In this document: piece after piece, positions 1 to 5,503 of the stretch
Layout: each line of letters opens with the position of its first letter
Numbering within the stretch: position 1 is the stretch's first letter
Translations under genes and position numbers: made by a program
The notes under the pieces: generated by a model
What the model saw: the letters and a program-made list of their open reading frames with translations, nothing else
The model's database searches: none
Told to the model about the DNA's origin: nothing
Source: an uncultured Kiloniellales bacterium
GTDB taxonomy: Bacteria; Pseudomonadota; Alphaproteobacteria; Kiloniellales; JAKSDN01
Direction: 5' to 3'
Assembly (NCBI GenBank): GCA_947259625.1
Contig: CAMYMY010000268.1
Location: 1 to 5,503, forward strand
Length of the DNA stretch: 5,503 nt

Positions 1-786
1 GACGAGGCACTGGGCGGATACCGCGCGCCGGAGGCCTGGCGGGAGAGAGCGGCACGCGAGATCGGCGCCTGGAACCAGGCAGCCGAAGCCGTGCTGGCGC
101 CGGGCGGCGGGTCGCGCCCCAGCGACATGCAGGTGATCGGCGCGGTCAACCGCGCGTGCGGCGAGCAGGCGACCGTGGTCTGCGCCGCCGGCGGGCTGCC
201 GGGGGAGCTGCATAAGCTTTGGAAGGCAGGGCCCGGCGGCTATCACCTCGAGTACGGCTACTCCTGCATGGGCTACGAGATCGCTGGCGGGCTCGGCGTC
301 AAGATGGCGGCGCCCGAACGCGACGTCGTAGTGATGCTGGGCGACGGCTCGTACCTGATGATGAACTCGGAGATCGCGACCTCGGTCATGCTGGGGCTGA
401 AGCTCATCGTCGTCGTCCTGGACAACGGCGGCTTCGGCTGCATCAACCGGCTCCAGCAGGCGACGGGCGGCACGCCCTTCAACAACCTCTTCGAGACCGC
501 GCGTCATACGGCGCTGCCGGAGATCGACCTCGCCAGGCACGCGGCCAGCCTCGGCGCAGCGGCCGAAAAGGTCGCGAGCCTGGCCGAGCTCGAGGCCGCG
601 CTGGACCGGGCACGGGCGGCGGACAAAACTTATGCCATCGTGATCGAGACCGATCCCGCGGCCGCGACGGCAGCGGGCGGCGCCTGGTGGGACGTGGCCG
701 TGCCGGAGGTCTCGCCGCGACCCGAGGGGCGCGACCTCCGCGCCGCCTACGAGGCGGCCCGCGAAAAACAGCGACTGGGAGATTGA
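1..786 (+). CDS. iolD: 3D-(3,5/4)-trihydroxycyclohexane-1,2-dione hydrolase IolD, C-terminal part (5' truncated by window)
   Basis: The reading frame is open from base 1 to the TGA at 784-786, giving 261 residues with no start in the window; the rest of the gene lies upstream. IolD is a thiamine-diphosphate enzyme of about 610-640 residues in known cases, so this is roughly the last 40%, including the TPP-binding C domain. It hydrolyses the cyclic dione made by IolE, opening the ring to 5-deoxy-glucuronate in the cytoplasm. Visible signatures are the IolD-like segment LPGELHKLW followed by GYHLEYGYSCMGYEIAGGLG (about 196-291), and the TPP/Mg motif that starts with GDG at 340-348 and ends in LDN with Asn at 424-426. 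Other TPP enzymes (acetolactate synthase, glyoxylate carboligase) share the GDG...N motif, but the SCMGYE region and the adjacent iolE and iolB point to IolD. An internal ATG at 91 is not a credible start because coding continues upstream of it. Confidence 0.95.
   Translation, partial: DEALGGYRAPEAWRERAAREIGAWNQAAEAVLAPGGGSRPSDMQVIGAVNRACGEQATVVCAAGGLPGELHKLWKAGPGGYHLEYGYSCMGYEIAGGLGVKMAAPERDVVVMLGDGSYLMMNSEIATSVMLGLKLIVVVLDNGGFGCINRLQQATGGTPFNNLFETARHTALPEIDLARHAASLGAAAEKVASLAELEAALDRARAADKTYAIVIETDPAAATAAGGAWWDVAVPEVSPRPEGRDLRAAYEAAREKQRLGD
777..781 (+). promoter_or_regulatory. Ribosome binding site of iolE
   Basis: GGGAG lies 10 bases before the ATG at 792. It sits inside the last codons of iolD, so it supports the ATG at 792 as the iolE start and suggests translation of the two genes is linked. 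Confidence 0.55.
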
Positions 787-791
787 CGATC

Positions 792-1682
792 ATGGCCGTA
801 CGCCTGGGCACCAACCCCATCGCCTGGTCGAACGACGACCTGCGGGAGCTGGGCGGGGACACCCCGCTCGAAACCTGTCTCAAGGAGGCGGCCGAAGCGG
901 GCTATGCCGGGATCGAGCTCGGGCACAAGTTTCCGCGCGACGCGGCAAGCCTCGGCCCGATTCTCGAGCAACACGGCCTCGCCTTGATCTCCGGTTGGTG
1001 GAGCAGCGGGCTGCTGGCCCACTCGGCAGACGAGGAGATGGCGCGCATGAGGCCGCACCTCGACCTGCTTCGGGCGATGGGCTGCCCGGTGCTGATCCTC
1101 GCCGAGACCACCGGCGCGGTTCACGGGTCGCAGGCGACGCCGCTCTCGACAGGCCCGCGGTTGGCGGAGGACCAATGGCCCGAATTCGCCGCCAGGCTGG
1201 ACGACGTGGCCGAGCGCGTCGCCAAGGAGGGACTGCAACTCGCCTATCATCATCACATGGGAACCGTGGTCGAGTCCGCGGCGGAGATCGACAGGCTCAT
1301 GGACCTAACCGGAGATCCCGTCGGCCTGCTGCTCGACACGGGCCATGCCGCCTTTGCCGGCGCGGACCCGGCGGCTGTCGCCCGACAACACGCGGGGCGC
1401 ATCGTGCATGTTCATTGCAAGGACCTGCGCGCGCCGGTCTTCGCCGCCGTTCGGGAGCGGGACGGCAGCTTTCTCGACGCCGTCATCGAGGGCGTTTTCA
1501 CCGTGCCGGGCGACGGCGCGGTGGATTTCCCGGCCGTGCTCGGTGTGCTCGGCCGTTCCGAATACGACGGCTGGCTCGTGGTCGAGGCGGAGCAGGATCC
1601 CGACAAGGCCGAGCCACGCGCCTACGCTGAGCTGGGCTACGACAACCTGCACCGCTTCGCGGCGGGGGCGGGGCTGCTGTAA
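792..1682 (+). CDS. iolE: Inosose dehydratase (2-keto-myo-inositol dehydratase) IolE
   Basis: This 296-residue protein has the usual IolE length. IolE removes water from 2-keto-myo-inositol (scyllo-inosose) to give 3D-(3,5/4)-trihydroxycyclohexane-1,2-dione, the substrate of IolD encoded just upstream. It belongs to the sugar-isomerase/AP-endonuclease-2 TIM-barrel superfamily, which binds a divalent metal through Glu, Asp and His side chains. Characteristic segments are GTNPIAWSNDD (residues 6-16), GYAGIELGHKFP (37-48), LISGWWSSGLL (65-75), AYHHHMGTVVE (151-161), LLLDTGHAAFAG (179-190), HVHCKDLR (206-213) and the C-terminal LVVEAEQDP (262-270). E161, D182, H208 and E265 or E267 are plausible metal ligands, assigned by motif only. 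Five bases separate it from the iolD stop. The frame is also open upstream back to an ATG at 219, but that part overlaps iolD out of frame and is an artefact of high GC; the ATG at 792 has a ribosome site and gives the expected N-terminus. The related IolI isomerase is less likely given length and motifs. Confidence 0.95.
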   Translation: MAVRLGTNPIAWSNDDLRELGGDTPLETCLKEAAEAGYAGIELGHKFPRDAASLGPILEQHGLALISGWWSSGLLAHSADEEMARMRPHLDLLRAMGCPVLILAETTGAVHGSQATPLSTGPRLAEDQWPEFAARLDDVAERVAKEGLQLAYHHHMGTVVESAAEIDRLMDLTGDPVGLLLDTGHAAFAGADPAAVARQHAGRIVHVHCKDLRAPVFAAVRERDGSFLDAVIEGVFTVPGDGAVDFPAVLGVLGRSEYDGWLVVEAEQDPDKAEPRAYAELGYDNLHRFAAGAGLL

Positions 1683-1697
1683 AGAAGCGGGACGAAC

Positions 1698-1705
1698 GAG
1701 GAGGA
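1698..1705 (+). promoter_or_regulatory. Strong ribosome binding site of iolB
   Basis: GAGGAGGA ends 9 bases before the ATG at 1715, an almost ideal Shine-Dalgarno match. It is the strongest one in the window and fixes the iolB start. The 32-base iolE-iolB gap holds nothing else that I can see. Confidence 0.8.
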
Positions 1706-1714
1706 ATAGGGATC

Positions 1715-2515
1715 ATGTCGCGTTTGCTGGTGCACCCCCACGAGCCCGATGCGGAGGGCCACGTCCTCGGCGTTACGCCGGAGTCCGCCGGGTGGCGGTA
1801 CGTCGGCTTCGACCTGTACAGGCTGGGGTCGGGGCAGAGGCTCGCGCGCGATACCGGAGAGCGCGAGGTCTGTCTCGTGTTGCTGACCGGCAGGGCGCAT
1901 GTGACGGCGGACGGCACGCGCTACGAGGATCTCGGCGACCGGACGAGCGTGTTCGAGGATGAGGGCCCCTATGCCGTTTACTTGCCGGCCGCCGCCTCGT
2001 TCGAGGTCGAGGCCCTGACCAGCCTCGAGCTCGCCGTGTGCTCGGCGCCCGGCAAGGACGGTCGAGGCACGCGGCTGATTCGGCCCGAGGAGATGAGCCG
2101 CGAAACGCGGGGCAGGGGGACCAACACGCGCCACGTCCGCAACATCCTGCCGGACACCGAGCCGGCCGACAGCCTGCTGGTCGTCGAGGTGGTCACGCCG
2201 GGCGGCCACTGGTCGAGCTATCCCCCGCACAAGCACGACGTCGACAACCCCCCGGTCGAAACCTGCCTCGAGGAGACCTACTATCACCGCATCAACCCGT
2301 CCCAGGGCTTCGCCTTCCAGCGGGTCTACACCGACGACCGTTCGCTCGACGAGACCATGACGGTGCAAGACGGCGACGTGGTGCTCGCGCCCAAGGGCTA
2401 TCACCCAGTGGGCGCCGCGCACGGCTACGACCTCTACTACCTGAACGTCATGGCGGGACCCGTGCGGGAATGGCGATTCTCCAACGATCCGGTGCACGAG
2501 TGGATCGCAAAATAA
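1715..2515 (+). CDS. iolB: 5-deoxy-glucuronate isomerase IolB
   Basis: The 266-residue protein matches IolB in length and motifs. IolB converts 5-deoxy-glucuronate (the IolD product) to 2-deoxy-5-keto-gluconate, which IolC then phosphorylates. The family is a bicupin related to KduI, with a metal held in the C-terminal cupin. The signature stretch is SYPPHKHDVDNPPVETCLEE (168-187) followed by TYYHRINPSQGFAFQRVY (188-205), then DGDVVLAPKGYHPV (219-232) and YYLNVMAGPVREW (241-253). H172, H174, E186 or E187, and H230 fit the His-His-Glu-His metal set. The N-terminal half (residues 1-110) forms the more divergent first cupin, with GEREVCLVLLTGRAHV (48-63) as its barrel-like segment. The ATG follows a strong ribosome site. 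iolB is the last gene on this strand before the converging frd operon, and its TAA stop lies within a hairpin (2512-2531). Confidence 0.96.
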   Translation: MSRLLVHPHEPDAEGHVLGVTPESAGWRYVGFDLYRLGSGQRLARDTGEREVCLVLLTGRAHVTADGTRYEDLGDRTSVFEDEGPYAVYLPAAASFEVEALTSLELAVCSAPGKDGRGTRLIRPEEMSRETRGRGTNTRHVRNILPDTEPADSLLVVEVVTPGGHWSSYPPHKHDVDNPPVETCLEETYYHRINPSQGFAFQRVYTDDRSLDETMTVQDGDVVLAPKGYHPVGAAHGYDLYYLNVMAGPVREWRFSNDPVHEWIAK

Positions 2516-2531
2516 CGCGAAAGTGCGTTAT
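2512..2531 (-). terminator. Hairpin at the end of both convergent operons, probable intrinsic terminator of the frd operon
   Basis: ATAACGC (2512-2518) and GCGTTAT (2525-2531) form a perfect 7-bp stem around the 6-base loop GAAAGT; a G-T pair could extend the stem by one. Read on the minus strand, the stem ends in TTAT and runs on into TTTG, giving the short T-tract TTATTTT typical of an intrinsic terminator, 37 bases past the frdD stop. On the plus strand no T-run follows, so termination of the iol operon here is less certain. The stem includes the iolB stop codon (2513-2515). The short, moderately AT-rich stem means strength is uncertain. Confidence 0.55.
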
Positions 2532-2550
2532 CGACGACCTTTGATGTTAC

Positions 2551-2579
2551 CTGCGCACCCGCTTGCGTCAGATGCGCAG
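2551..2579. repeat. Inverted repeat around the frdD stop codon
   Basis: CTGCGCA at 2551-2557 is the reverse complement of TGCGCAG at 2573-2579, with a 15-base loop that contains the frdD stop codon (2568-2570). Neither strand has a following T-run. It might act as an RNA 3'-end stabiliser or be chance in GC-rich DNA. Confidence 0.3.
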
Positions 2580-2915
2580 CAGGACGACCGCCGCGGCGAT
2601 TGACCCCAATGCCGCCGCTCCGTAGCAGAGCGTCATGGCGATTCGGCCCTTGGGGAGTCCGAGGTCGTGCAAGGTGGTCAGCAGGCGGTGCGCCGCGTGC
2701 CAGAGCGGCAGGAAGATCACCGCGAAGAGGACAATCTTGGCGATCGGATTCTGGGCCAGTACGAGCATCCGATCGTAGGACAGCGAATCGAGCGACATCA
2801 GCCCGAGCGGCACGGCAAGACCGGTGATGAAGATCAGGACCGGTGTGACGAAGGCCGAAAGCATGCCGCCCCCGGCGAACAGCGACCAGACGATCGGCTT
2901 GTTGGACTTGGCCAT
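2568..2915 (-). CDS. frdD: Fumarate reductase membrane anchor subunit D, FrdD
   Basis: FrdD is one of two small hydrophobic subunits that fix the FrdAB catalytic dimer to the inner membrane and form the quinol site. The 115-residue protein is close to the 119 residues of E. coli FrdD and resembles it along its length: PIVWSLFAGGGMLSAFVTPV (7-26), VPLGLMSLDSLSYDRMLVLA (35-54), LPLWHAAHR (69-77), LHDL (82-85). Three membrane segments are visible, about 17-40, 58-76 and 94-113. H76 lines up with the E. coli His known as H80 in the quinol region, while the E. coli H84 position appears to be Thr (T80) here and a Cys three residues before H76 is His (H73). The ATG at 2915 lies 2 bases after the frdC stop and has GAGGA 7 bases upstream. 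The frame is open far upstream, but that part is out-of-frame overlap with frdC and has no FrdD similarity. It is the last gene of the operon. Confidence 0.93.
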   Translation of the reverse strand: MAKSNKPIVWSLFAGGGMLSAFVTPVLIFITGLAVPLGLMSLDSLSYDRMLVLAQNPIAKIVLFAVIFLPLWHAAHRLLTTLHDLGLPKGRIAMTLCYGAAALGSIAAAVVLLRI

Positions 2916-2917
2916 CG

Positions 2918-3304
2918 CTAGATCCTCGCTACGAGCAGCACGCCGGCCGAGACCACGACCCAGACGGCATAGTGCGCCAGGACGACCGGGCCACCGGAGA
3001 GCTTCTTCTCGCCGATCTGCAGCGGCATTGCCTTGGGCGCGAGGCTGAACCACGACACGGTATGGATCAGCGCGAAGACGAGCGCGGCCGCGTGGAACAC
3101 CAGGCTTGGCGGGGATTGCAACGCTTCGAGGAAGGCGCCGTATTCGGCGCGGCCCTGCGACAGCCGGTACAGGCCGAGCACGATGAGAACCGAATAGGCT
3201 CCGATGAAGACGCAGCTCATCTCGCGCGCCATGTAGCTCGTGTAGCGGCGCTGAGCGAGCCACCACGATTTCGGCATCTTGCGGAGGTATGGCTTTCGGC
3301 TCAT
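2918..3304 (-). CDS. frdC: Fumarate reductase membrane anchor subunit C, FrdC
   Basis: FrdC pairs with FrdD in the membrane to bind menaquinol and pass electrons to the FrdB clusters. The 128-residue product compares with 131 in E. coli and aligns from the N-terminus without gaps through most of its length: RKPYLRKM (3-10), SWW (13-15), YMARE (24-28), LIHTVSWFSLAPKA (79-92). E28 and H81 correspond to the E. coli Glu and His known as E29 and H82 (mature numbering), residues implicated in quinol oxidation. Three membrane segments are predicted at about 30-47, 66-86 and 106-126. This type of anchor carries no haem, unlike SdhC. The start ATG overlaps the frdB stop as ATGA (3301-3304). GGGGGA just upstream (3309-3314) could serve as ribosome site although the spacing of 4 bases is short. 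Confidence in identity is high because the whole operon agrees. Confidence 0.94.
   Translation of the reverse strand: MSRKPYLRKMPKSWWLAQRRYTSYMAREMSCVFIGAYSVLIVLGLYRLSQGRAEYGAFLEALQSPPSLVFHAAALVFALIHTVSWFSLAPKAMPLQIGEKKLSGGPVVLAHYAVWVVVSAGVLLVARI
2923..2927 (-). promoter_or_regulatory. Ribosome binding site of frdD
   Basis: GAGGA on the minus strand ends 7 bases before the frdD ATG (2915) and lies within the last codons of frdC. It supports the 115-residue start over any longer version of the frame. Confidence 0.6.
3301..3304 (-). other. ATGA stop/start overlap frdB-frdC
   Basis: The frdB TGA and frdC ATG share bases in ATGA on the minus strand. Such overlaps usually couple translation of subunits needed in equal amounts. 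Confidence 0.85.
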
Positions 3305-4047
3305 CGTTTCCCCCAGGGGTTCAGCAGCGCTTTGTACCAGTCGATCGTGCTGGCGATCTTGGTCTGCTGGATCGCGGCCGCCGGGTCGACGCTCTTCGGG
3401 CAGACCTGCGAGCACTCGCCGACGAAGGTGCAGTCCCAAACGCCCTCGTTGCTCGCCGCGATCTCCTGTCTCTGCTCGCGGCCGGCGTCGCGGGTATCCA
3501 GATTGTACCGGTGCGCCAGGGCGAGCGCCGCCGGCCCGACGAAGTTCGGGGTCAGGCCGTACTGCGGGCAGGCGGCATAGCAGAGCAGGCAGTTGATGCA
3601 CATGGTGTACTGCTTGAAGGCGTTCAGCTGCGCCGGCGTTTGCAGATGCGGGCCGTCGTCGACCGCCCGTTCCTGCTTGGGGATGACATAGGGCTTGACG
3701 CTTTCGAGCTTCTCCATGAAGTCGTCGGTGACAGCCACGAGATCGCGCTCGATCGGGAAGTTCGCCAGGGGCTCGATTCGCACCTTGTTCGGGTAGTAGT
3801 CGCGCAGGAAGGCGTGGCAGGACAGCTTGGGCTCGCCGTTGATCATCATGCCGCAGCTGCCGCAGACCGCCATGTGGCAGGACCAGCGGTAACTGAGGGT
3901 GCGGTCGATGTTGTCCTTGATGTGGTTGAGGGCGTCGAGAATCACCCAGTCGTCGCGGTAGGGAACCGTGTAGGTCTGGAACGCGGGATCCTGGTCCGTC
4001 TCCGGACGGTAGCGCAGGATCTCGACTTGGAGCGTCTGCTCGGTCAT
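3301..4047 (-). CDS. frdB: Fumarate reductase iron-sulfur subunit FrdB
   Basis: FrdB carries electrons from the membrane quinol site to FAD in FrdA through three clusters. The protein is 248 residues (E. coli 244) and all ligands are present. The N-terminal plant-ferredoxin domain holds C57, C62, C65 and C77 for [2Fe-2S], in YRWSCHMAVCGSCG and KLSC. The C-terminal bacterial-ferredoxin domain has C150, C153, C156 and C216 for [4Fe-4S], and C160, C206 and C212 for [3Fe-4S], in CINCLLCYAACPQYG and CTFVGECSQVCPKSVDPAAA. This spacing equals E. coli FrdB shifted by two residues in the second domain. LANFPIERDLV (94-104) and GPAALALAHRYN (171-182) are further close matches. The presence of Cys as fourth 2Fe-2S ligand and the position between frdA and frdC favour Frd over SdhB. 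Start and stop codons overlap those of frdA and frdC by 4 bases each, suggesting coupled translation. A GGGGG tract (4057-4061) is the only candidate ribosome site. Confidence 0.97.
   Translation of the reverse strand: MTEQTLQVEILRYRPETDQDPAFQTYTVPYRDDWVILDALNHIKDNIDRTLSYRWSCHMAVCGSCGMMINGEPKLSCHAFLRDYYPNKVRIEPLANFPIERDLVAVTDDFMEKLESVKPYVIPKQERAVDDGPHLQTPAQLNAFKQYTMCINCLLCYAACPQYGLTPNFVGPAALALAHRYNLDTRDAGREQRQEIAASNEGVWDCTFVGECSQVCPKSVDPAAAIQQTKIASTIDWYKALLNPWGKR
4044..4047 (-). other. ATGA stop/start overlap frdA-frdB
   Basis: The frdA TGA and frdB ATG share bases in ATGA on the minus strand. It repeats the arrangement at the frdB-frdC junction and suits 1:1 production of the two catalytic subunits. 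Confidence 0.85.
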
Positions 4048-5503
4048 GACGCCGCGCCCCCATAGACCCGCTCGCCGGGCGGCGACTTGGTGATCTTCAC
4101 GTCGAGATACTCGAGCCGCGGGTCCCCCTCTCCAGTGTAGTGGGCCAGCGTGTGCTTCAGGTAGGTCTCGTCGTCGCGCTCGGTCTTGTCGAGGCGTTGG
4201 TGCGAGCCCCGCGACTCCTCGCGATTGAGGGCCGAGTGCGCGAGCACCTGGGCGGCGTCGAGCATCGAGCCGAGCTCCAGCACCTGGACCAGATCGGTGT
4301 TGAAGACGTTGCTCTTGTCCTCGAGCCGGACATCGGCATAGCGCCTGCGCAGCTCGCCGATCGTCTTGCAGGTCTCCTCGAGGGACTCCTTGGAGCGGTA
4401 GATGCCGGCGCCGGTTTCCATGATATGGTTCATCTCCTTGCGCAACCCGACCACCGTCTCCGTGCCGTCCGCCTTCTGGAACAGCGCCGTGACGCGCTTC
4501 TGCGCCTCTCCGGCCTGTGCCTCGATGGCCGACCGGTCGACATCCTTGCCACCCGACCGGACGTGTTCGGCCGCGCCGCGGCCGGCCCGACCGCCGAACA
4601 CCAGGATCTCCGTCAGCGAGTTCGACCCGAGACGGTTGGCGCCGTTGATGCTGACGCAGGCGCACTCCCCGGCCGCGAACAACCCGGCGAGCGGGGTCGC
4701 CGCGTCGATGTCGGTGTGGATGCCGCCCATCATGTAGTGCACGACGGGCCGGACCGGGATCGGCTCAAAGACCGGATCGACCCCCATGTAGCTGTGCGCC
4801 AGCTCGCGCACCATCGGCAGCCGCTCGTTGATCTTCTTTTCGCCCAGATGGCGGAGGTCGAGATGGACCGCTTGGCCGTGCGGCGTAGCGACCGTCTTGC
4901 CGGCCCGCTCCTCGTGCCAGAATGCCTGGCTCAGCCGGTCGCGCGGGCCGAGTTCCATCGCCTTCTTGCGCGGCCAGGGATCGGGCGGGCCCAGGCCATA
5001 GTCCTGCAGGTAGCGGTAGCCCTCGTTGTTGATCAGAACGCCGCCTTCGCCGCGCGCGCCCTCGGTGATCAGGATGCCGGTGCCCGGCAGGCCGGTCGGG
5101 TGGTACTGGACGAATTCCATGTCCTTGAGCGGCACGCCCGCCCGGTAGGCCATGACCGCGCCGTCGCCGGTATTGACCCCACCGTTGGTCGTGAAGGGAA
5201 AGATCCGGCCGGCGCCGCCGGTCGCGATGATCACCGCCTTGGCGGCGAAGGCCCGCATCTGGCCGCTGCGCAGCTCGATCGCCGCGATGCCCTGGCACCG
5301 TCCGTCCTCGACCAGAAGATCGGTCGCGTAGTACTCGTCGAAGCGCTTGATCGAGGGATACTTGAGCGATGTCTGAAACAGCGTATGGAGCATGTGGAAG
5401 CCGGTCTTGTCGGCGGCGTACCAAGTCCGCTCGACCTTCATGCCGCCGAACGGGCGGACGGCTACATGGCCGCTGGGCTCGCGGCTCCACGGACAGCCCC
5501 AGT
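4044..5503 (-). CDS. frdA: Fumarate reductase flavoprotein subunit FrdA (5' end beyond window)
   Basis: FrdA holds FAD and reduces fumarate to succinate at the cytoplasmic face of the complex. The frame is open to the window edge; 485 full codons are visible, beginning WGCPWSREPSGHVAVRPFGG, which matches E. coli FrdA from about residue 100. The missing part (about 99 residues) should hold the FAD dinucleotide fold and the flavin-linking His. An ATG at 5441 is internal, because FrdA similarity continues upstream of it. Catalytic residues are all retained: His in QYHPTG (5100-5102), Thr-Glu in ITEGARGEGG with Arg at 5052-5054, His in VVHYMMGG (4737-4739) and Arg in GANRLGSNS (4632-4634), matching E. 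coli H232, T244/E245, R287, H355 and R390. The C-terminal helical domain ends KITKSPPGERVYGGAAS; it lacks the charged tail of some 15 or more residues in E. coli. Succinate dehydrogenase SdhA is the alternative, but LLQDYGLGPP-like Frd segments (ELGPRDRLSQAFWHEE, HLGEKKINERLP) and frdB-C-D downstream favour Frd. Confidence 0.96.
   Translation of the reverse strand, partial: WGCPWSREPSGHVAVRPFGGMKVERTWYAADKTGFHMLHTLFQTSLKYPSIKRFDEYYATDLLVEDGRCQGIAAIELRSGQMRAFAAKAVIIATGGAGRIFPFTTNGGVNTGDGAVMAYRAGVPLKDMEFVQYHPTGLPGTGILITEGARGEGGVLINNEGYRYLQDYGLGPPDPWPRKKAMELGPRDRLSQAFWHEERAGKTVATPHGQAVHLDLRHLGEKKINERLPMVRELAHSYMGVDPVFEPIPVRPVVHYMMGGIHTDIDAATPLAGLFAAGECACVSINGANRLGSNSLTEILVFGGRAGRGAAEHVRSGGKDVDRSAIEAQAGEAQKRVTALFQKADGTETVVGLRKEMNHIMETGAGIYRSKESLEETCKTIGELRRRYADVRLEDKSNVFNTDLVQVLELGSMLDAAQVLAHSALNREESRGSHQRLDKTERDDETYLKHTLAHYTGEGDPRLEYLDVKITKSPPGERVYGGAAS

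Noticed and set aside
219..791. Long open frame leading into iolE that would make a 487-residue protein
   Set aside because: It overlaps iolD in another frame and its extra residues are an Arg/Gly/Ala-rich low-complexity string typical of a shadow frame in GC-rich DNA. The IolE similarity begins exactly at 792.
1637..2497. Long antisense open frame (286 codons) opposite iolB
   Set aside because: It mirrors the codon pattern of iolB, shows no recognisable motif, and has no ribosome site that I can see. iolB itself is certain.
2916..3266. Extended FrdD with about 117 extra N-terminal residues, suggesting an FrdC-FrdD fusion
   Set aside because: The upstream part is read in a different frame from frdC and is Arg-rich nonsense. 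FrdD similarity and a ribosome site both begin at 2915, and frdC has its own stop at 2918.
3289..4065. Long plus-strand open frame (258 codons) opposite frdB
   Set aside because: It is antisense to a gene with every iron-sulfur ligand in place. The translation is Val/Leu/Asp/Arg-rich with no family resemblance, as expected from the complement of GC-rich coding sequence.
2568..5503. Succinate dehydrogenase (sdh) instead of fumarate reductase
   Set aside because: Sdh operons usually run C-D-A-B and have haem-binding anchors. Here the order is A-B-C-D and the anchors match haem-free FrdC and FrdD. Reverse activity in vivo cannot be excluded from sequence.
1..5503. Mobile element, CRISPR array, tRNA or hidden novel system
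   Set aside because: No terminal repeats, transposase motifs, regularly spaced repeats or cloverleaf-like sequence were seen. Known metabolic genes fill nearly all of the window and gaps total fewer than 100 bases.

Overview
This is a GC-rich window (high G/C at third codon positions throughout) carrying the ends of two operons that converge on each other. Nothing in it is foreign-looking: there are no insertion sequences, tRNAs, CRISPR arrays or phage genes. It is almost fully coding. The order iolD-iolE-iolB is the one I associate with inositol operons of Alphaproteobacteria (for example rhizobia), so a GC-rich proteobacterium, perhaps alphaproteobacterial, is the best guess. That is an inference from gene order and composition, not a proof.

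Plus strand, 1-2515: the 3' end of a myo-inositol catabolism operon. It holds the C-terminal part of iolD (THcHDO hydrolase, cut by the window start), then complete iolE (inosose dehydratase) and complete iolB (5-deoxy-glucuronate isomerase). IolE, IolD and IolB catalyse three consecutive steps: 2-keto-myo-inositol to a diketone, ring opening to 5-deoxy-glucuronate, and isomerisation to 2-deoxy-5-keto-gluconate. The dehydrogenase (iolG), kinase (iolC), aldolase (iolJ) and regulator are not in the window.

2516-2567: a short gap between the two convergent operons. A 7-bp hairpin overlaps the iolB stop codon and is followed by a short T-tract when read on the minus strand, so it probably ends transcription of the frd operon. 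A second 7-bp inverted repeat surrounds the frdD stop codon.

Minus strand, 5503-2568: an Escherichia coli-type quinol:fumarate reductase operon in the order frdA-frdB-frdC-frdD. frdA lacks its 5' end at the window edge. The genes are packed tightly, with two ATGA stop/start overlaps and one 2-bp gap. The product would be a four-subunit membrane complex: flavoprotein FrdA and iron-sulfur protein FrdB on the cytoplasmic face, anchored by FrdC and FrdD. It would reduce fumarate to succinate with quinol electrons during oxygen-limited or fermentative growth. The A-B-C-D order and the close match of all four subunits to E. coli Frd argue against an aerobic SdhCDAB succinate dehydrogenase.

I saw no undescribed system. 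The main point of interest is an enterobacterial-type Frd operon beside an apparently alphaproteobacterial-type inositol operon.
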